Shown here one piece after another: positions 35,215 to 43,545 of a stretch of 64,000 nt of DNA. The notes beneath the pieces are model-generated. The model searched no databases. It was given only the letters and a program-made list of their open reading frames with translations, and was not told where the DNA came from. Numbering within the stretch: the first letter of the stretch is position 1; each line of letters starts with the position of its first letter. The position numbers and the translations under genes were made by a program. This stretch comes from a virus. Location: positions 1-64,000 of the IMG/VR virus record IMGVR_UViG_3300045738_002140; one strand, given 5' to 3'.

Positions 35215-37853
35215 TCTTTAAGCTCGGATAATTTAGTATATATTTTTAAATCTTGAATTGTCATTTTGTCAGCAAAGACCACTCCATCTTTTTTTGAGCC
35301 CGCCACATAAACAATATTGTTTTCTTTAGGAAGTGCCCCGTTGGAGTCTTTGCATTGGGATAAAAGTTTTCTGTTTTTTGTGTCAAAAATCATTACCTGC
35401 ATGTGGCCCGTCTCGTCAGAGACTGTGCATTTATAATAATCATTACCGTTTTTTGAGGTTCCTTTCCAATTTTTTTTGCCTACATACCCAACAAATTTTG
35501 TTCTAGCGCTATCTTGCATGTCTTCTAGGTCAGAAATATAATTTAAATTTAATATTTCTGATTGAAAAATAGAGCGAAGAGATTGTCCGTGAGTATATCC
35601 AAGTAATTTATTTTCATAATACCAATTAGCAAAATTTTCATATTTGCTATTTTGTCTATATATTTGAACGTATGGTATATATTTTCTCTTGATAGTATTA
35701 TATCTGGATTCTTTTATAAAGGGTTTTTCGTCTCCTTCCTGCGGAGTCTTTAATATGTTTATGATATTGATAAGGTCATTGTCTTTTTTAGACGCTAAGG
35801 CTAAGCACCTTTGCTTTTCCCTGTTCGTAAGAATTTTCCATAGCTGAGACTCTAGTACGACCTTGCTTCTAGACTGAGAGTAGCCCCCCTCTAGGGCTCC
35901 GGCCTGTATGAGCGCTGACAGTGTTCCTATGTTGAGGTTAGCTTCCTCTGCTGATTGAAAAATTTCAAATTTATTTGTATATTCCTCTTCTGGTCTGAAC
36001 TTTTTAATTTTGTCCATTGATTTCTCTGATATGCCCTTTATCGAAAGAAGCCCAAACCTTATGTCGTTTCCTTCAATAAAGAAGTCGTCTTTTGATTTAA
36101 CTATATGTGGCCTTAAGAGCCTCATACCAAAAGAATAAAGTTCTTTTTGTACATAAGAAATTTCCTCCGTTGAGTCTGGCTCGTGCTTGGTCATTCTAAG
36201 TAGCTCCAAGAAAAATTCTTTTGGGTAATTAAACTTAAGATAAACCGTAATCGCCGAAAGGGCAGCGTAGGCTATCGAGTGAGACTTGTTAAATGAATAA
36301 TTTGCAGAGTCCTCTAGCACCTTCCAGAGTATGTCTCCGATTTTTTCGTCTAGTTTGTTATCTTCTATCTTTTGTTTGATTTTTTTCTTCCACTTGCGGA
36401 CTTCGGACACCTTTTTCTTGCCCACGATTCGCCTTAGCATTTCCGCTTCGTCTAAGGTGAATCCAACTTTGTTGGCCATTTTCATTAGCTGTTCTTGGTA
36501 TAGCGCCACGCCACCTGTTGACGACAAAATGTCATCAAAGAAGGGGTGTATGGCTTCGTATTCTGCGCCGTTCGCCCAGTCAGCATATGTTTGTTCAAAC
36601 TGTAATGCGCCGGGTCTAGCTATGGCCAACACGGCGCTAAGTTGTTCTAGATTTTTGGGCTTAATGTTTTTGCACACTTTGTATGCCACATCTGCTTCTA
36701 TCTGAAAAAGCCCATGCTTGGACCTTAGGTCTTGAAGGTGTGAGTATATTTTATCATATGATTTTTTATTGTCTCCGTTTACATAGTCGAGAAGGTCTTC
36801 TTTTTTGACACCTATCCTTTTGCACACCTTAGCGACAACGGATACGCACCTTAGTCCTAGTACGTCTAGCTTTACATTGAACAGGGACATCCAATTCATG
36901 TCGTATGAAGAAACAGTGCTTATCTTATCTGAACATAGCTCGGTTGGGCAAGTGTCTTCTAGGTCGTCGTACGAAAGAGCAATGGCTGACGGGTGTACGC
37001 TTTTGTTTTTAATTAGATTTCTTAACTTAAGGGCTATTGAATAAACTTCGTCATGTTCCTCGCACCACTCTTTGAATTCTGGAACTTCTGAGTACGCCTG
37101 TTCTATGTCTGTAACGTTTCCATAGATTTTAGGGATCATGGAGGACACCCTGTTCATCTCAGACTCGTTAAGCGGAATACCTATGTCTCCCTTAGACGTA
37201 TGCCCTGCTATTTTGCCGCATTCTTTTATTAAAAGTTTTGAGCTAAGCGTGTTTAGGGTTAATATTTTTGAGGTTTTCCCTTTGAACTTTGTCCCTAGGT
37301 GGTCTAGGACCTTGTGTCTGTCGTAATAACAGATGTCTAAATCAATGTCAGCCATGAGTGATCCATCTAGATATACAACTCCGTCATGTACTTCTTTTTT
37401 GGCTCTAACTTTTGAAACAAACCTTTCAAAAAATAGTCCGTGCTTAATTGGGTCAATTCCCGTTACTTCAATTAAATAAAGTATAAGGCTTCCTGCGGCG
37501 CTTCCTCTTCCTAGCCCTTTTTCGATGTTGTTTTTATCACAAAAGCGACACACATACCACACTAAAAGAATATAATCAATGAAATCTAAATCTTTTAAGG
37601 TTTCGAGTTCGTGCTTTGCTCGATCCCTGTAAGCTTTGATTTCGCTTTTCTTTAGCTTGGGAGCAACTTTTTCTTTAAATGTTTTGGCCGAAAGGATGCG
37701 AAGGAAGTCGTAGTTGGTGCAATCTTCGCTTGCTCCTATAGCTCTTTTCTCTTCGAGGTCTATTTGGAATGAGGGCAACCTAACCCCGTGCATGGGAAAG
37801 GAATACCCTTTTAATTTTTTATCCAGTGTATTGTTCAAATTTCTATTTGCCAT
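35211..37853 (-). CDS. dnaE: DNA polymerase III alpha, polymerase core and OB domain (no PHP)
   Basis: The 880-residue protein is the family C replicative polymerase without its N-terminal PHP domain. GLGRGSAAGSLILYL at 114-126 is the palm glycine loop. DIDLDICYYDR gives catalytic Asp169 and Asp171, and KLDVLGLR gives the third Asp near residue 333. FNKSHSIAYAALS belongs to the beta-binding and helix-hairpin part. Residues about 775-870 form an OB domain (TKFVGYVGKKNW, QVMIFDT). With the PHP gene two positions upstream the total is about 1130 residues, normal for DnaE. It overlaps the exonuclease gene by 19 bases. All catalytic acids are present, so it should be active. Confidence 0.93.
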   Translation of the reverse strand: MANRNLNNTLDKKLKGYSFPMHGVRLPSFQIDLEEKRAIGASEDCTNYDFLRILSAKTFKEKVAPKLKKSEIKAYRDRAKHELETLKDLDFIDYILLVWYVCRFCDKNNIEKGLGRGSAAGSLILYLIEVTGIDPIKHGLFFERFVSKVRAKKEVHDGVVYLDGSLMADIDLDICYYDRHKVLDHLGTKFKGKTSKILTLNTLSSKLLIKECGKIAGHTSKGDIGIPLNESEMNRVSSMIPKIYGNVTDIEQAYSEVPEFKEWCEEHDEVYSIALKLRNLIKNKSVHPSAIALSYDDLEDTCPTELCSDKISTVSSYDMNWMSLFNVKLDVLGLRCVSVVAKVCKRIGVKKEDLLDYVNGDNKKSYDKIYSHLQDLRSKHGLFQIEADVAYKVCKNIKPKNLEQLSAVLAIARPGALQFEQTYADWANGAEYEAIHPFFDDILSSTGGVALYQEQLMKMANKVGFTLDEAEMLRRIVGKKKVSEVRKWKKKIKQKIEDNKLDEKIGDILWKVLEDSANYSFNKSHSIAYAALSAITVYLKFNYPKEFFLELLRMTKHEPDSTEEISYVQKELYSFGMRLLRPHIVKSKDDFFIEGNDIRFGLLSIKGISEKSMDKIKKFRPEEEYTNKFEIFQSAEEANLNIGTLSALIQAGALEGGYSQSRSKVVLESQLWKILTNREKQRCLALASKKDNDLINIINILKTPQEGDEKPFIKESRYNTIKRKYIPYVQIYRQNSKYENFANWYYENKLLGYTHGQSLRSIFQSEILNLNYISDLEDMQDSARTKFVGYVGKKNWKGTSKNGNDYYKCTVSDETGHMQVMIFDTKNRKLLSQCKDSNGALPKENNIVYVAGSKKDGVVFADKMTIQDLKIYTKLSELKE

Positions 37854-38473
37854 TTAAGTTTATCCCATACTTTTACGTTAAGGTCTAGGTCATAAAGTGC
37901 ATCATGTCTTTTCGTCTTGTCTACGAAAATATCAAAATCTTTAGATAGGGCGTCTAGGTTCGTTTTTATGCCCTTCGTTCTCTTGTGGTTCATCCTGTAC
38001 TGGTACTCCACAAGGGACTCTTTTCCGTCGTAAAAGATCCCGTTTTTTATCCCTTTTGCTAGAGCATTAGTGTCTATGAGCTTTGGCAAAAGATGCTTCC
38101 AATCTTTCCCCATGTATTGATAATAATCTTTTATTAAAAAAATGTCAAAGCCTATGATGTTATGCCCTAGGATATGGTCCGCCTCGTCCAGCCAGCTTTG
38201 CATTGTTGGAAAAATCTCTTCTGGGCTGAGCCCTTTTTCTTTGATTACCTTCGGGTTGTAGTTCGTTATTCTTGCTGCTTCGCTGCCAATTTTTAAATCT
38301 GTATCCCATTTAATGAAGAAGTTTTTTTCGGCTATTTTTTTCTTTCCTTTTATCTTTATCATTGCTACTTGCCACGGCAAGTTGTGGACAAAGCTAAGGC
38401 ATAGGTTGAAAGTCTCTAGGTCTATAAAGACCAAGGTCTTGTCTTCGTCAAATCTCAAAAGATGCTCGTCCAT
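37835..38473 (-). CDS. dnaQ: DnaQ-type DEDDh 3'-5' exonuclease (proofreading)
   Basis: The 212-residue protein contains all five DEDDh residues: Asp18 and Glu20 in FIDLETF, Asp110 in GHNIIGFDIF, and His190 and Asp195 in RHDALYDLD. It should remove mismatched 3' ends for the phage polymerase. It sits between the PHP gene and the polymerase core gene; it starts at a TAATG junction and overlaps the polymerase gene by 19 bases, so the three are made together. The order PHP, exonuclease, polymerase recalls PolC, in which the exonuclease is inserted into the PHP domain. Confidence 0.92.
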   Translation of the reverse strand: MDEHLLRFDEDKTLVFIDLETFNLCLSFVHNLPWQVAMIKIKGKKKIAEKNFFIKWDTDLKIGSEAARITNYNPKVIKEKGLSPEEIFPTMQSWLDEADHILGHNIIGFDIFLIKDYYQYMGKDWKHLLPKLIDTNALAKGIKNGIFYDGKESLVEYQYRMNHKRTKGIKTNLDALSKDFDIFVDKTKRHDALYDLDLNVKVWDKLKWQIEI

Positions 38474-39225
38474 TATTTTTCTTTCCAGCTTTCAAAGCAG
38501 AATTCCTTTGAGGTCATATGGTCAAAGTTTGGTCTATCTAGGGTTGTCCTTTTACTTATGCACCTAAAAGTAAGATAGGACTTAAAATCGTCCCTAAGGT
38601 TATAGTATATACTTTTGGCGTCAAGTATCTCATATTTTCCTTTGCAAAAATTTAGTATTTTTTCTTTTATAAAAACGTCTATAAAATTTTCATTATCTTC
38701 CTTGAAGAAAATGGGCTCAGTGAAGTCAAAATCGGGCTTACAAATAGAATCGTAAAGCGAATTCTTGTGGAGAAAAGAGTCATAGAAGGGAACGCAAAGC
38801 GTAACGTGCTTGTCGTCCCACATCTCTTTTAAATTTTTAAAATCGATTCTAGGCTCATAATAAAAACCTACCTTGGCTGCTAATGTATAAATTTTTATTA
38901 GCCTTTTATACCCTTCGTCATCGTTGGCGAAGATAACGTATTTACAAGACCTATGCAGTTCCTCTGCGTTTTTGGCAGACATGTCATTGCAAATAGTAAT
39001 CCTCAAACCAAAGTTAAACTTAAGCTTTTCGGAAGAAGAGTTCTTGTATGCCTGCAAAAAACCACTCATATTATCTTCTACTAAATGGAAGACTCCTAGG
39101 TCATTCTTTTTGGCTATACTTATTATGGAGTCTGGGCCGGTTTCTTGCTCGTCCTCTGGGCTCTCTAGGGTCAGTATGCTCTTGCCTAGGGAGTAGTGAC
39201 TTTTGAATAGCGGCAAGACGGACAT
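38473..39225 (-). CDS. Free-standing PHP domain of DNA polymerase III alpha
   Basis: The 250-residue protein matches the N-terminal part of DnaE: LPLFKSHYSLGKSILTL corresponds to the H-x-H-S-x-YS start of PHP. DSIISIAKKNDLGVFHLVED... NFGLRITI and YVIFANDDEGYKRLIKIYTLA follow the PHP order. The usual first metal ligands are changed (Phe-Lys-Ser-His in place of His-x-His), so metal-dependent activity is doubtful and a structural role is more likely, as in E. coli DnaE. The protein ends where the polymerase core would continue, after which the exonuclease gene intervenes. It is first in a replication transcript with its own promoter just before the ATG. Confidence 0.8.
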   Translation of the reverse strand: MSVLPLFKSHYSLGKSILTLESPEDEQETGPDSIISIAKKNDLGVFHLVEDNMSGFLQAYKNSSSEKLKFNFGLRITICNDMSAKNAEELHRSCKYVIFANDDEGYKRLIKIYTLAAKVGFYYEPRIDFKNLKEMWDDKHVTLCVPFYDSFLHKNSLYDSICKPDFDFTEPIFFKEDNENFIDVFIKEKILNFCKGKYEILDAKSIYYNLRDDFKSYLTFRCISKRTTLDRPNFDHMTSKEFCFESWKEK

Positions 39226-39232
39226 CTACTAA

Positions 39233-39260
39233 ATAGTAACCTATAAATAAAAAAAGTCAA
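39233..39260 (-). promoter_or_regulatory. Sigma70-like promoter of the PHP-exonuclease-polymerase run
   Basis: TTGACT, 16 bases, TACTAT, then seven bases to ATG 39225. No Shine-Dalgarno is present between the -10 box and the start codon. Confidence 0.5.
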
Positions 39261-39262
39261 GC

Positions 39263-40300
39263 CTAAAAATCGAAAGGGTCTTTTCCTTGCTTGTGTGCGG
39301 GGCATCCATCGTAGTGTTTTTTATGTATGGACTGCTCTTTCTTTGGCTTGGGTAGCTCTTCCTCGCTTAGGGCGCTGGAGACTATGTTGTTGTCTTTATC
39401 CGTAAGAATATAATACTCAAAATCGAATTTAAATGGACAGTGCCACATAAGCGCCCCGTTCTTCTTAAGCTGGCCCTTTCTTTTGGCGAAACCACAATTA
39501 AGCGGCCCCTTGAAGCCTCCGTTTTTCGGGGGCATGGGCTGATCTGAGGCAAAGTTAGTTTCAGCTACGTCACTATTAAAATTATTTATAATTTTAAAAA
39601 CATGAGACAAGTAGTATTCTAACCCATTAAGCTGTGACTCCTTAAAGTTAAGTTCTTGAACGGGTTTTCTGGGAAATTTAAGGAAAAGAAAATTAATTAC
39701 AGGCTTGAGCTTGGGCCAGATCTTTGTCGCGGCTAGGCTGTAGATTAGCCCTTGAAGGTTGGAGTCTAGGTCTTCTCCTGCGAATTTTCTCTTACTTGTT
39801 TTGTAGTCTGATATTACGATTTTTTTATCTTTGTCGTAGGTCGCTGTTTTGTCCATGTAGCCCATCACTTTGTACGGTGGGTCTTCGTTTTCTATGAGAA
39901 ATTCGTACTCTGGTTCAAGAAGCTTGCCCCCTTTGCAGAAAAAATCATTTTTAAGTGCTACGAGGATCATGTCGCTGCAAAGCTCGTAGTGGTCTTCCTC
40001 TAGCAGAAGCTGCTCTCCTTCATTTGAGGTCAGGAGTTCGTGCTTTTTGAGGAATTTTCTTACTATTTTGTCTACTGGTTTGCTTGCTTTTATGTGCCCT
40101 TCTTTGGTTATTGAATTAAAGTGTTTTTTGTGCCTTTTTTTAAGCAAAAGTTCTAAGATAAGGTGGCACACAGTGCCCCGTAATGCGCCAGAATTGCCCT
40201 TCTCAGGCAGTTTGAGGTAGTATTTGCACCAATACAGCCAAGAGCACGACTCAAGGGTCTTTATGCGCGATGCAGATAGTATGCTTTCTTTTTTATTCAT
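39263..40300 (-). CDS. Cas4/RecB-like PD-(D/E)XK nuclease with iron-sulphur cysteines
   Basis: The 345-residue protein has the RecB-nuclease signature: His46 in TVCHLILELL, Asp150 in MGYMDKTA, Asp165-Tyr-Lys167 in ISDYKTSKRK, followed by the QGLIYSLA helix. Cys19 near the N-terminus with Cys269, Cys288 and Cys333 near the C-terminus matches the one-plus-three cysteine plan of Cas4/AddB nucleases holding a 4Fe-4S cluster. It is expected to cut DNA ends during recombination or replication. It overlaps the primase gene by eight bases. No CRISPR array or cas1/cas2 is present, so a CRISPR role is unlikely. Confidence 0.82.
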   Translation of the reverse strand: MNKKESILSASRIKTLESCSWLYWCKYYLKLPEKGNSGALRGTVCHLILELLLKKRHKKHFNSITKEGHIKASKPVDKIVRKFLKKHELLTSNEGEQLLLEEDHYELCSDMILVALKNDFFCKGGKLLEPEYEFLIENEDPPYKVMGYMDKTATYDKDKKIVISDYKTSKRKFAGEDLDSNLQGLIYSLAATKIWPKLKPVINFLFLKFPRKPVQELNFKESQLNGLEYYLSHVFKIINNFNSDVAETNFASDQPMPPKNGGFKGPLNCGFAKRKGQLKKNGALMWHCPFKFDFEYYILTDKDNNIVSSALSEEELPKPKKEQSIHKKHYDGCPAHKQGKDPFDF

Positions 40301-41219
40301 TACAGTTTGCCTCGTTCGCCCACTCTTCGATCTCTTGGTCGTTCATTTCCCCAAAGTCCTTTTGCTGTGGGAGGTGAACGGAGACCTGATCGGGGTCAAA
40401 ATACTTAAGCATTTTTTTGTGCACTTTTCGGGCCGCTTCGTTGCCTGCGTTGTTGTTTTCGGAGTCGTTATTAAATGCAACAATGATTTTGCTCATGTCA
40501 AATTTCAAGAAAGTATTAATCATAGACACGCTAACGTCTAGGCCAAACGTGACCATAACATTATGGTGTCCGCACGTCCATAATGCCAACATATCTCCTA
40601 TGCTTTCTACTAGGATAACTTTCTTTTTGTTTCTTATAATCTTGTGGTTAAAAAACAAGGGGTAATTCCATTTGCTTTTATCTCCGTAGTGTTTCCATTT
40701 TGGAATCTTGGAGCCCTCTTCTATTTTGTGTAGATATCTACCGCTTATTCCTATTAGTTCTTCTTTCCAGTTAAAGATGGGAAAAACATATCTGTCTTTC
40801 ATTTTGCCTTTTTCCGTCATCTCTCCGCCTCTAAAAATTCTAACGATTTCTTCTGGCACTCCTCTGTCTATCCAGTATTTGTGTCTAGGTAAAATTTTAT
40901 CTAGTGGTTCTTTTGAGAAGACTCTTTGGGTTCTAATCTTCGGTTGATGCTTCTGTACCTTGTCGTCGCTTTCTCCGTGTCCGTTGGATAGCCATTTCTT
41001 TGCCTCTTCTGCGCTCTTGAGCTTGAGCGAGAGCTTGACTAGATCGTGAAAAGATCCGCTAATGTTCTTGCTAAAATCTATGAAGTAGCCGCTGTCTTTT
41101 CTTACGCTTAAAACAGTATTGCTACTTGAATCCCTGTATATGGGCTTCATTCTTAGCTCTCTTCCATTGTCTATGATGTTGGAGTAGCCAATTTCACTTA
41201 ATATGTTTTTATAATCCAT
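40293..41219 (-). CDS. dnaG: DNA primase, TOPRIM type
   Basis: The 308-residue protein has an N-terminal region resembling a zinc-binding primase domain without its zinc ligands (PIYRDSSSNTVLSVRKDSGYFIDFSKN) and a central SGRYLHK segment. It ends in a TOPRIM domain with the acidic residue in VILVESIGDMLAL and a metal-site region in VAFNNDSENNNAGNEAA. It should synthesise RNA primers for the phage fork together with the DnaB-like helicase encoded directly upstream (one-base overlap). It is about half the length of bacterial DnaG and lacks a recognisable helicase-binding tail. Confidence 0.85.
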   Translation of the reverse strand: MDYKNILSEIGYSNIIDNGRELRMKPIYRDSSSNTVLSVRKDSGYFIDFSKNISGSFHDLVKLSLKLKSAEEAKKWLSNGHGESDDKVQKHQPKIRTQRVFSKEPLDKILPRHKYWIDRGVPEEIVRIFRGGEMTEKGKMKDRYVFPIFNWKEELIGISGRYLHKIEEGSKIPKWKHYGDKSKWNYPLFFNHKIIRNKKKVILVESIGDMLALWTCGHHNVMVTFGLDVSVSMINTFLKFDMSKIIVAFNNDSENNNAGNEAARKVHKKMLKYFDPDQVSVHLPQQKDFGEMNDQEIEEWANEANCNE

Positions 41220-42718
41220 TATTCTAGAAGGAAGTCTCCGTCATCTTCGCTTATGTCTGAGACGTCTGCGACGCCATCTTCTCTTCTCACTATATCCTCT
41301 AATGTGCCCTTCTCTTCTACTTTAAAATTTCGTATATTAAAATTAAGATAATTTGGCTCTGCTCTTTGAGAGCCGTCTTCTAGGGTCCTTGTAACCATAT
41401 CTCTAAAGCCTGCCGCATCTCTCCCTTGGTATCTAGAGGCAACACATATTAATTTGTGTGTGCCGAAATCTACACCTGTCCTATTGTCTAGATGTTGTTC
41501 GTCTGCTGTCTTGCTTCTAAATATAAAAATATTTCCACCAAACCAAGCTAGTCTATCTGAGCCCGCCAAGGTGGACATATCATCGACAACCTGAGAGCCT
41601 CTTCGGCCCCTGTTCTCCGCTGTTCTGTTCAGTTGGTTGGCTGTCAAGAGGGCTGCCTCGGTTTCCATGCAGCAAGATTTGAGCAGGCTTATCTTGTCTC
41701 CTATGGCTTGGTATTCTTTGTTAAAATCAGACAAGTTTTCACTAGTTATTTTTAAATAGTCGTACACAACAAGGAAGGGGTTCCCTCTTCCTACGTGTTC
41801 ATATTTAAATCTTCTTATCAGGGAGCAAACCTTATCTGAAGACATGTTGCCAACATAGATATGAAAAATATCATGACCCTCCTTGAGGGCTTCGCAGCCT
41901 CTAACCTTTTTAACCATCTCTTCGTTTTTTCTCCAGTTGCCCGACTCGAGCCACCAAGGGTTAATGTCTGTAAGGGCTGCTGATCTTCTGAATTTAACCT
42001 CTTCCGTTGCCATCTCTGTGTCCAAAAAAAGGACCTTACAGTTATTAATTTTTGCGACCCCAAAGGCTACTTCGTTTAGGAATGTGCTTTTGCCCTGCTT
42101 TGGCCTAGAGGCGATTGCGAAAGCCTGCCCAATTCTTAGGCCACCATACAGTCGGTTAAGGCTTTTGAAGGGGGTCGCTAGGCCAATTTCCTTGACCGGA
42201 TTGTTGCCCCTGTCCTCTAGGAGATCGAGTAGGCCCTCCGTCAGCTTGACTGGCTCTTCGCTCTCCGTGTAGCTGTCTACCAGCTTATTGCAAATTTTAT
42301 CTGCGCTCTCTATGATCTGCGAGCACTCCTTGTCTCCATTTTTACGCATGGATTCTTTTAGCTCTTCCCCGATCTTTTCGTAGTCTCTTCTTAGGCTGTA
42401 TTTTTTAAGATCTTTTACCGATTGGATTACTGCACTCCTTTTGATTTGAGTGAAGGCTATGCCGTCTATGTACTCATAGATATCCAAGTCTCCGTTGTAT
42501 TTTATCCCCCAGTTTTTGAGCTGGTCGGCCAAAATTACCTTGTCTGCCTTCTCGTTTTTTAGAAGTGACTTTCTTAGGACACAGAAAATAGTATAATGAA
42601 CTTCGCTGAAAAAATCTGACTCTGATAGGAACTTATCGACCTCTGGGAAAACATCGGGATGATTGATTAAGCCGCCAAGAACATGCTTTTCTAGTTGTAG
42701 TGAATATATATTGCTCAT
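41219..42718 (-). CDS. dnaB: Replicative DNA helicase, DnaB-like
   Basis: The 499-residue protein has the DnaB plan. The N-terminal helical domain (EKHVLGGLINHPDVF, about 1-110) is followed by a linker and a RecA-type motor, with Walker A SRPKQGKST at 204-212, Walker B in FLVVYDYLK, LLTANQLNR (DnaB motif 3) and the GSDRLAWFGG segment. It should be the hexameric fork helicase and recruit the primase encoded next. The acidic C-terminus (DISEDDGDFLLE) is extra. Its GGAG ribosome-binding site lies inside one arm of an inverted repeat in the leader, so translation may be controlled by RNA structure. Confidence 0.93.
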   Translation of the reverse strand: MSNIYSLQLEKHVLGGLINHPDVFPEVDKFLSESDFFSEVHYTIFCVLRKSLLKNEKADKVILADQLKNWGIKYNGDLDIYEYIDGIAFTQIKRSAVIQSVKDLKKYSLRRDYEKIGEELKESMRKNGDKECSQIIESADKICNKLVDSYTESEEPVKLTEGLLDLLEDRGNNPVKEIGLATPFKSLNRLYGGLRIGQAFAIASRPKQGKSTFLNEVAFGVAKINNCKVLFLDTEMATEEVKFRRSAALTDINPWWLESGNWRKNEEMVKKVRGCEALKEGHDIFHIYVGNMSSDKVCSLIRRFKYEHVGRGNPFLVVYDYLKITSENLSDFNKEYQAIGDKISLLKSCCMETEAALLTANQLNRTAENRGRRGSQVVDDMSTLAGSDRLAWFGGNIFIFRSKTADEQHLDNRTGVDFGTHKLICVASRYQGRDAAGFRDMVTRTLEDGSQRAEPNYLNFNIRNFKVEEKGTLEDIVRREDGVADVSDISEDDGDFLLE

Positions 42719-42724
42719 GTTTAT

Positions 42725-42785
42725 GATAGCTCCGCGAAGGGATTGAATCTATCATTTTAAAGAGACAATGTGTCGCGGATCTATC
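42725..42785 (-). promoter_or_regulatory. Inverted repeat in the dnaB leader covering the ribosome-binding site
   Basis: Arms 42725-42737 and 42773-42785 pair over 13 bases with one mismatch (GATAGATCCGCGA against TCGCGGAGCTATC), with a 35-base loop. The downstream arm contains the GGAG that would serve ATG 42718. TTGACT at 42811-42816 could be a -35 box, but the matching -10 box is weak. Confidence 0.5.
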
Positions 42786-42812
42786 AAAAGGTAAGATAAA
42801 AGACCAAAAAAG

Positions 42813-43106
42813 TCAAGCGAAATCATCGCCTTCTTCTGGCTCTCTTTCTTCGGGGTCGTCTTCTGGGTCTAGGTTTTCACTCAGGTCGAAAGATCTTGCT
42901 GTGAGCTCTATATTGAGGCCCTCCACAGCCTTCCCCCAGTTTTCAATGTAATATTGAAGGGCCATGGCGTATGTGGGATTGTCGAAGTCGCTATGGACTT
43001 GGGGTAACCCGTCGGTATCTAGGCTAAATAAAATATAACCGCCATTAGAGCATTCATTTATTTGGCCCAGTATCGCTTGGGGGAATACAAACTTTTTGTT
43101 GTCCAC
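42813..43106 (-). CDS. Hypothetical small protein with acidic tail
   Basis: The 97-residue protein is not recognised. Residues 1-70 look like a compact domain (FPQAILGQINECSNGGYILF, YAMALQYYIENWG) and the last 25 residues are nearly all Asp, Glu and Pro (DPEDDPEEREPEEGDDFA). It lies between a nuclease-like gene and the helicase leader, reading in the same direction. Acidic tails of this kind often dock to replication proteins or mimic DNA, but nothing more can be said. Confidence 0.6.
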   Translation of the reverse strand: MDNKKFVFPQAILGQINECSNGGYILFSLDTDGLPQVHSDFDNPTYAMALQYYIENWGKAVEGLNIELTARSFDLSENLDPEDDPEEREPEEGDDFA

Positions 43107-43120
43107 GACAACATTACACC

Positions 43121-43540
43121 CTAAAGAATGGAAACACTAAATGTTTTTAGTATGTATTCTGCTGATAATTTATTAATGTCTTCCTCTTCTATCTCTAGTA
43201 TTTTAAAATTATTTAATTCAAGCCACTCTCTTTTTTGGCAGTCTCTTTTAATTGAGTTAAGGTAGTTTGACGCAGAGTTTTTGTGGAAAAATTTATTGAA
43301 TTCACTGTGTTGTCTTCCTTGTACCTCGACGGCAATTTTTTTAGTTGCGTTTAGTATATCGACCTTCATCAACGTCCCGTACACAGGGAATTCTTCATAT
43401 ACAATTTGGTTTTTCCAGTAGGTTTTTAGGAATTGCTTAACTTTGAATTGTATTTTAGATCTGGATTTTTTGTTCCAGTCTATTAAAAACCTTGAAACAT
43501 TCCTGCTTCGTAGTTTTCCTTTTATGTCATACAGCCTCAT
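43121..43540 (-). CDS. Small PD-(D/E)XK-like endonuclease (probable)
   Basis: The 139-residue basic protein has the core of a Vsr/DUF559-type nuclease: VDILNATKKIAVEVQGRQH supplies the Asp and the Glu-Val-Gln of a PD-(D/E)XK site at about 64-82. It is followed by RDCQKREWLELNNFKILEI, the usual R...K..WL...G/F.VL.I helix-strand end. It may be a homing or repair endonuclease. It lies directly after the tmRNA on the same strand, starting six bases beyond the CCA end, a typical position for mobile endonuclease genes, though the tmRNA appears intact. Confidence 0.6.
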   Translation of the reverse strand: MRLYDIKGKLRSRNVSRFLIDWNKKSRSKIQFKVKQFLKTYWKNQIVYEEFPVYGTLMKVDILNATKKIAVEVQGRQHSEFNKFFHKNSASNYLNSIKRDCQKREWLELNNFKILEIEEEDINKLSAEYILKTFSVSIL

Positions 43541-43545
43541 TAAAT

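Noticed and set aside
39263-40300. CRISPR adaptation function for the Cas4-like nuclease
   Set aside because: No repeat-spacer array, cas1 or cas2 is visible, and the gene is embedded in the replication run.
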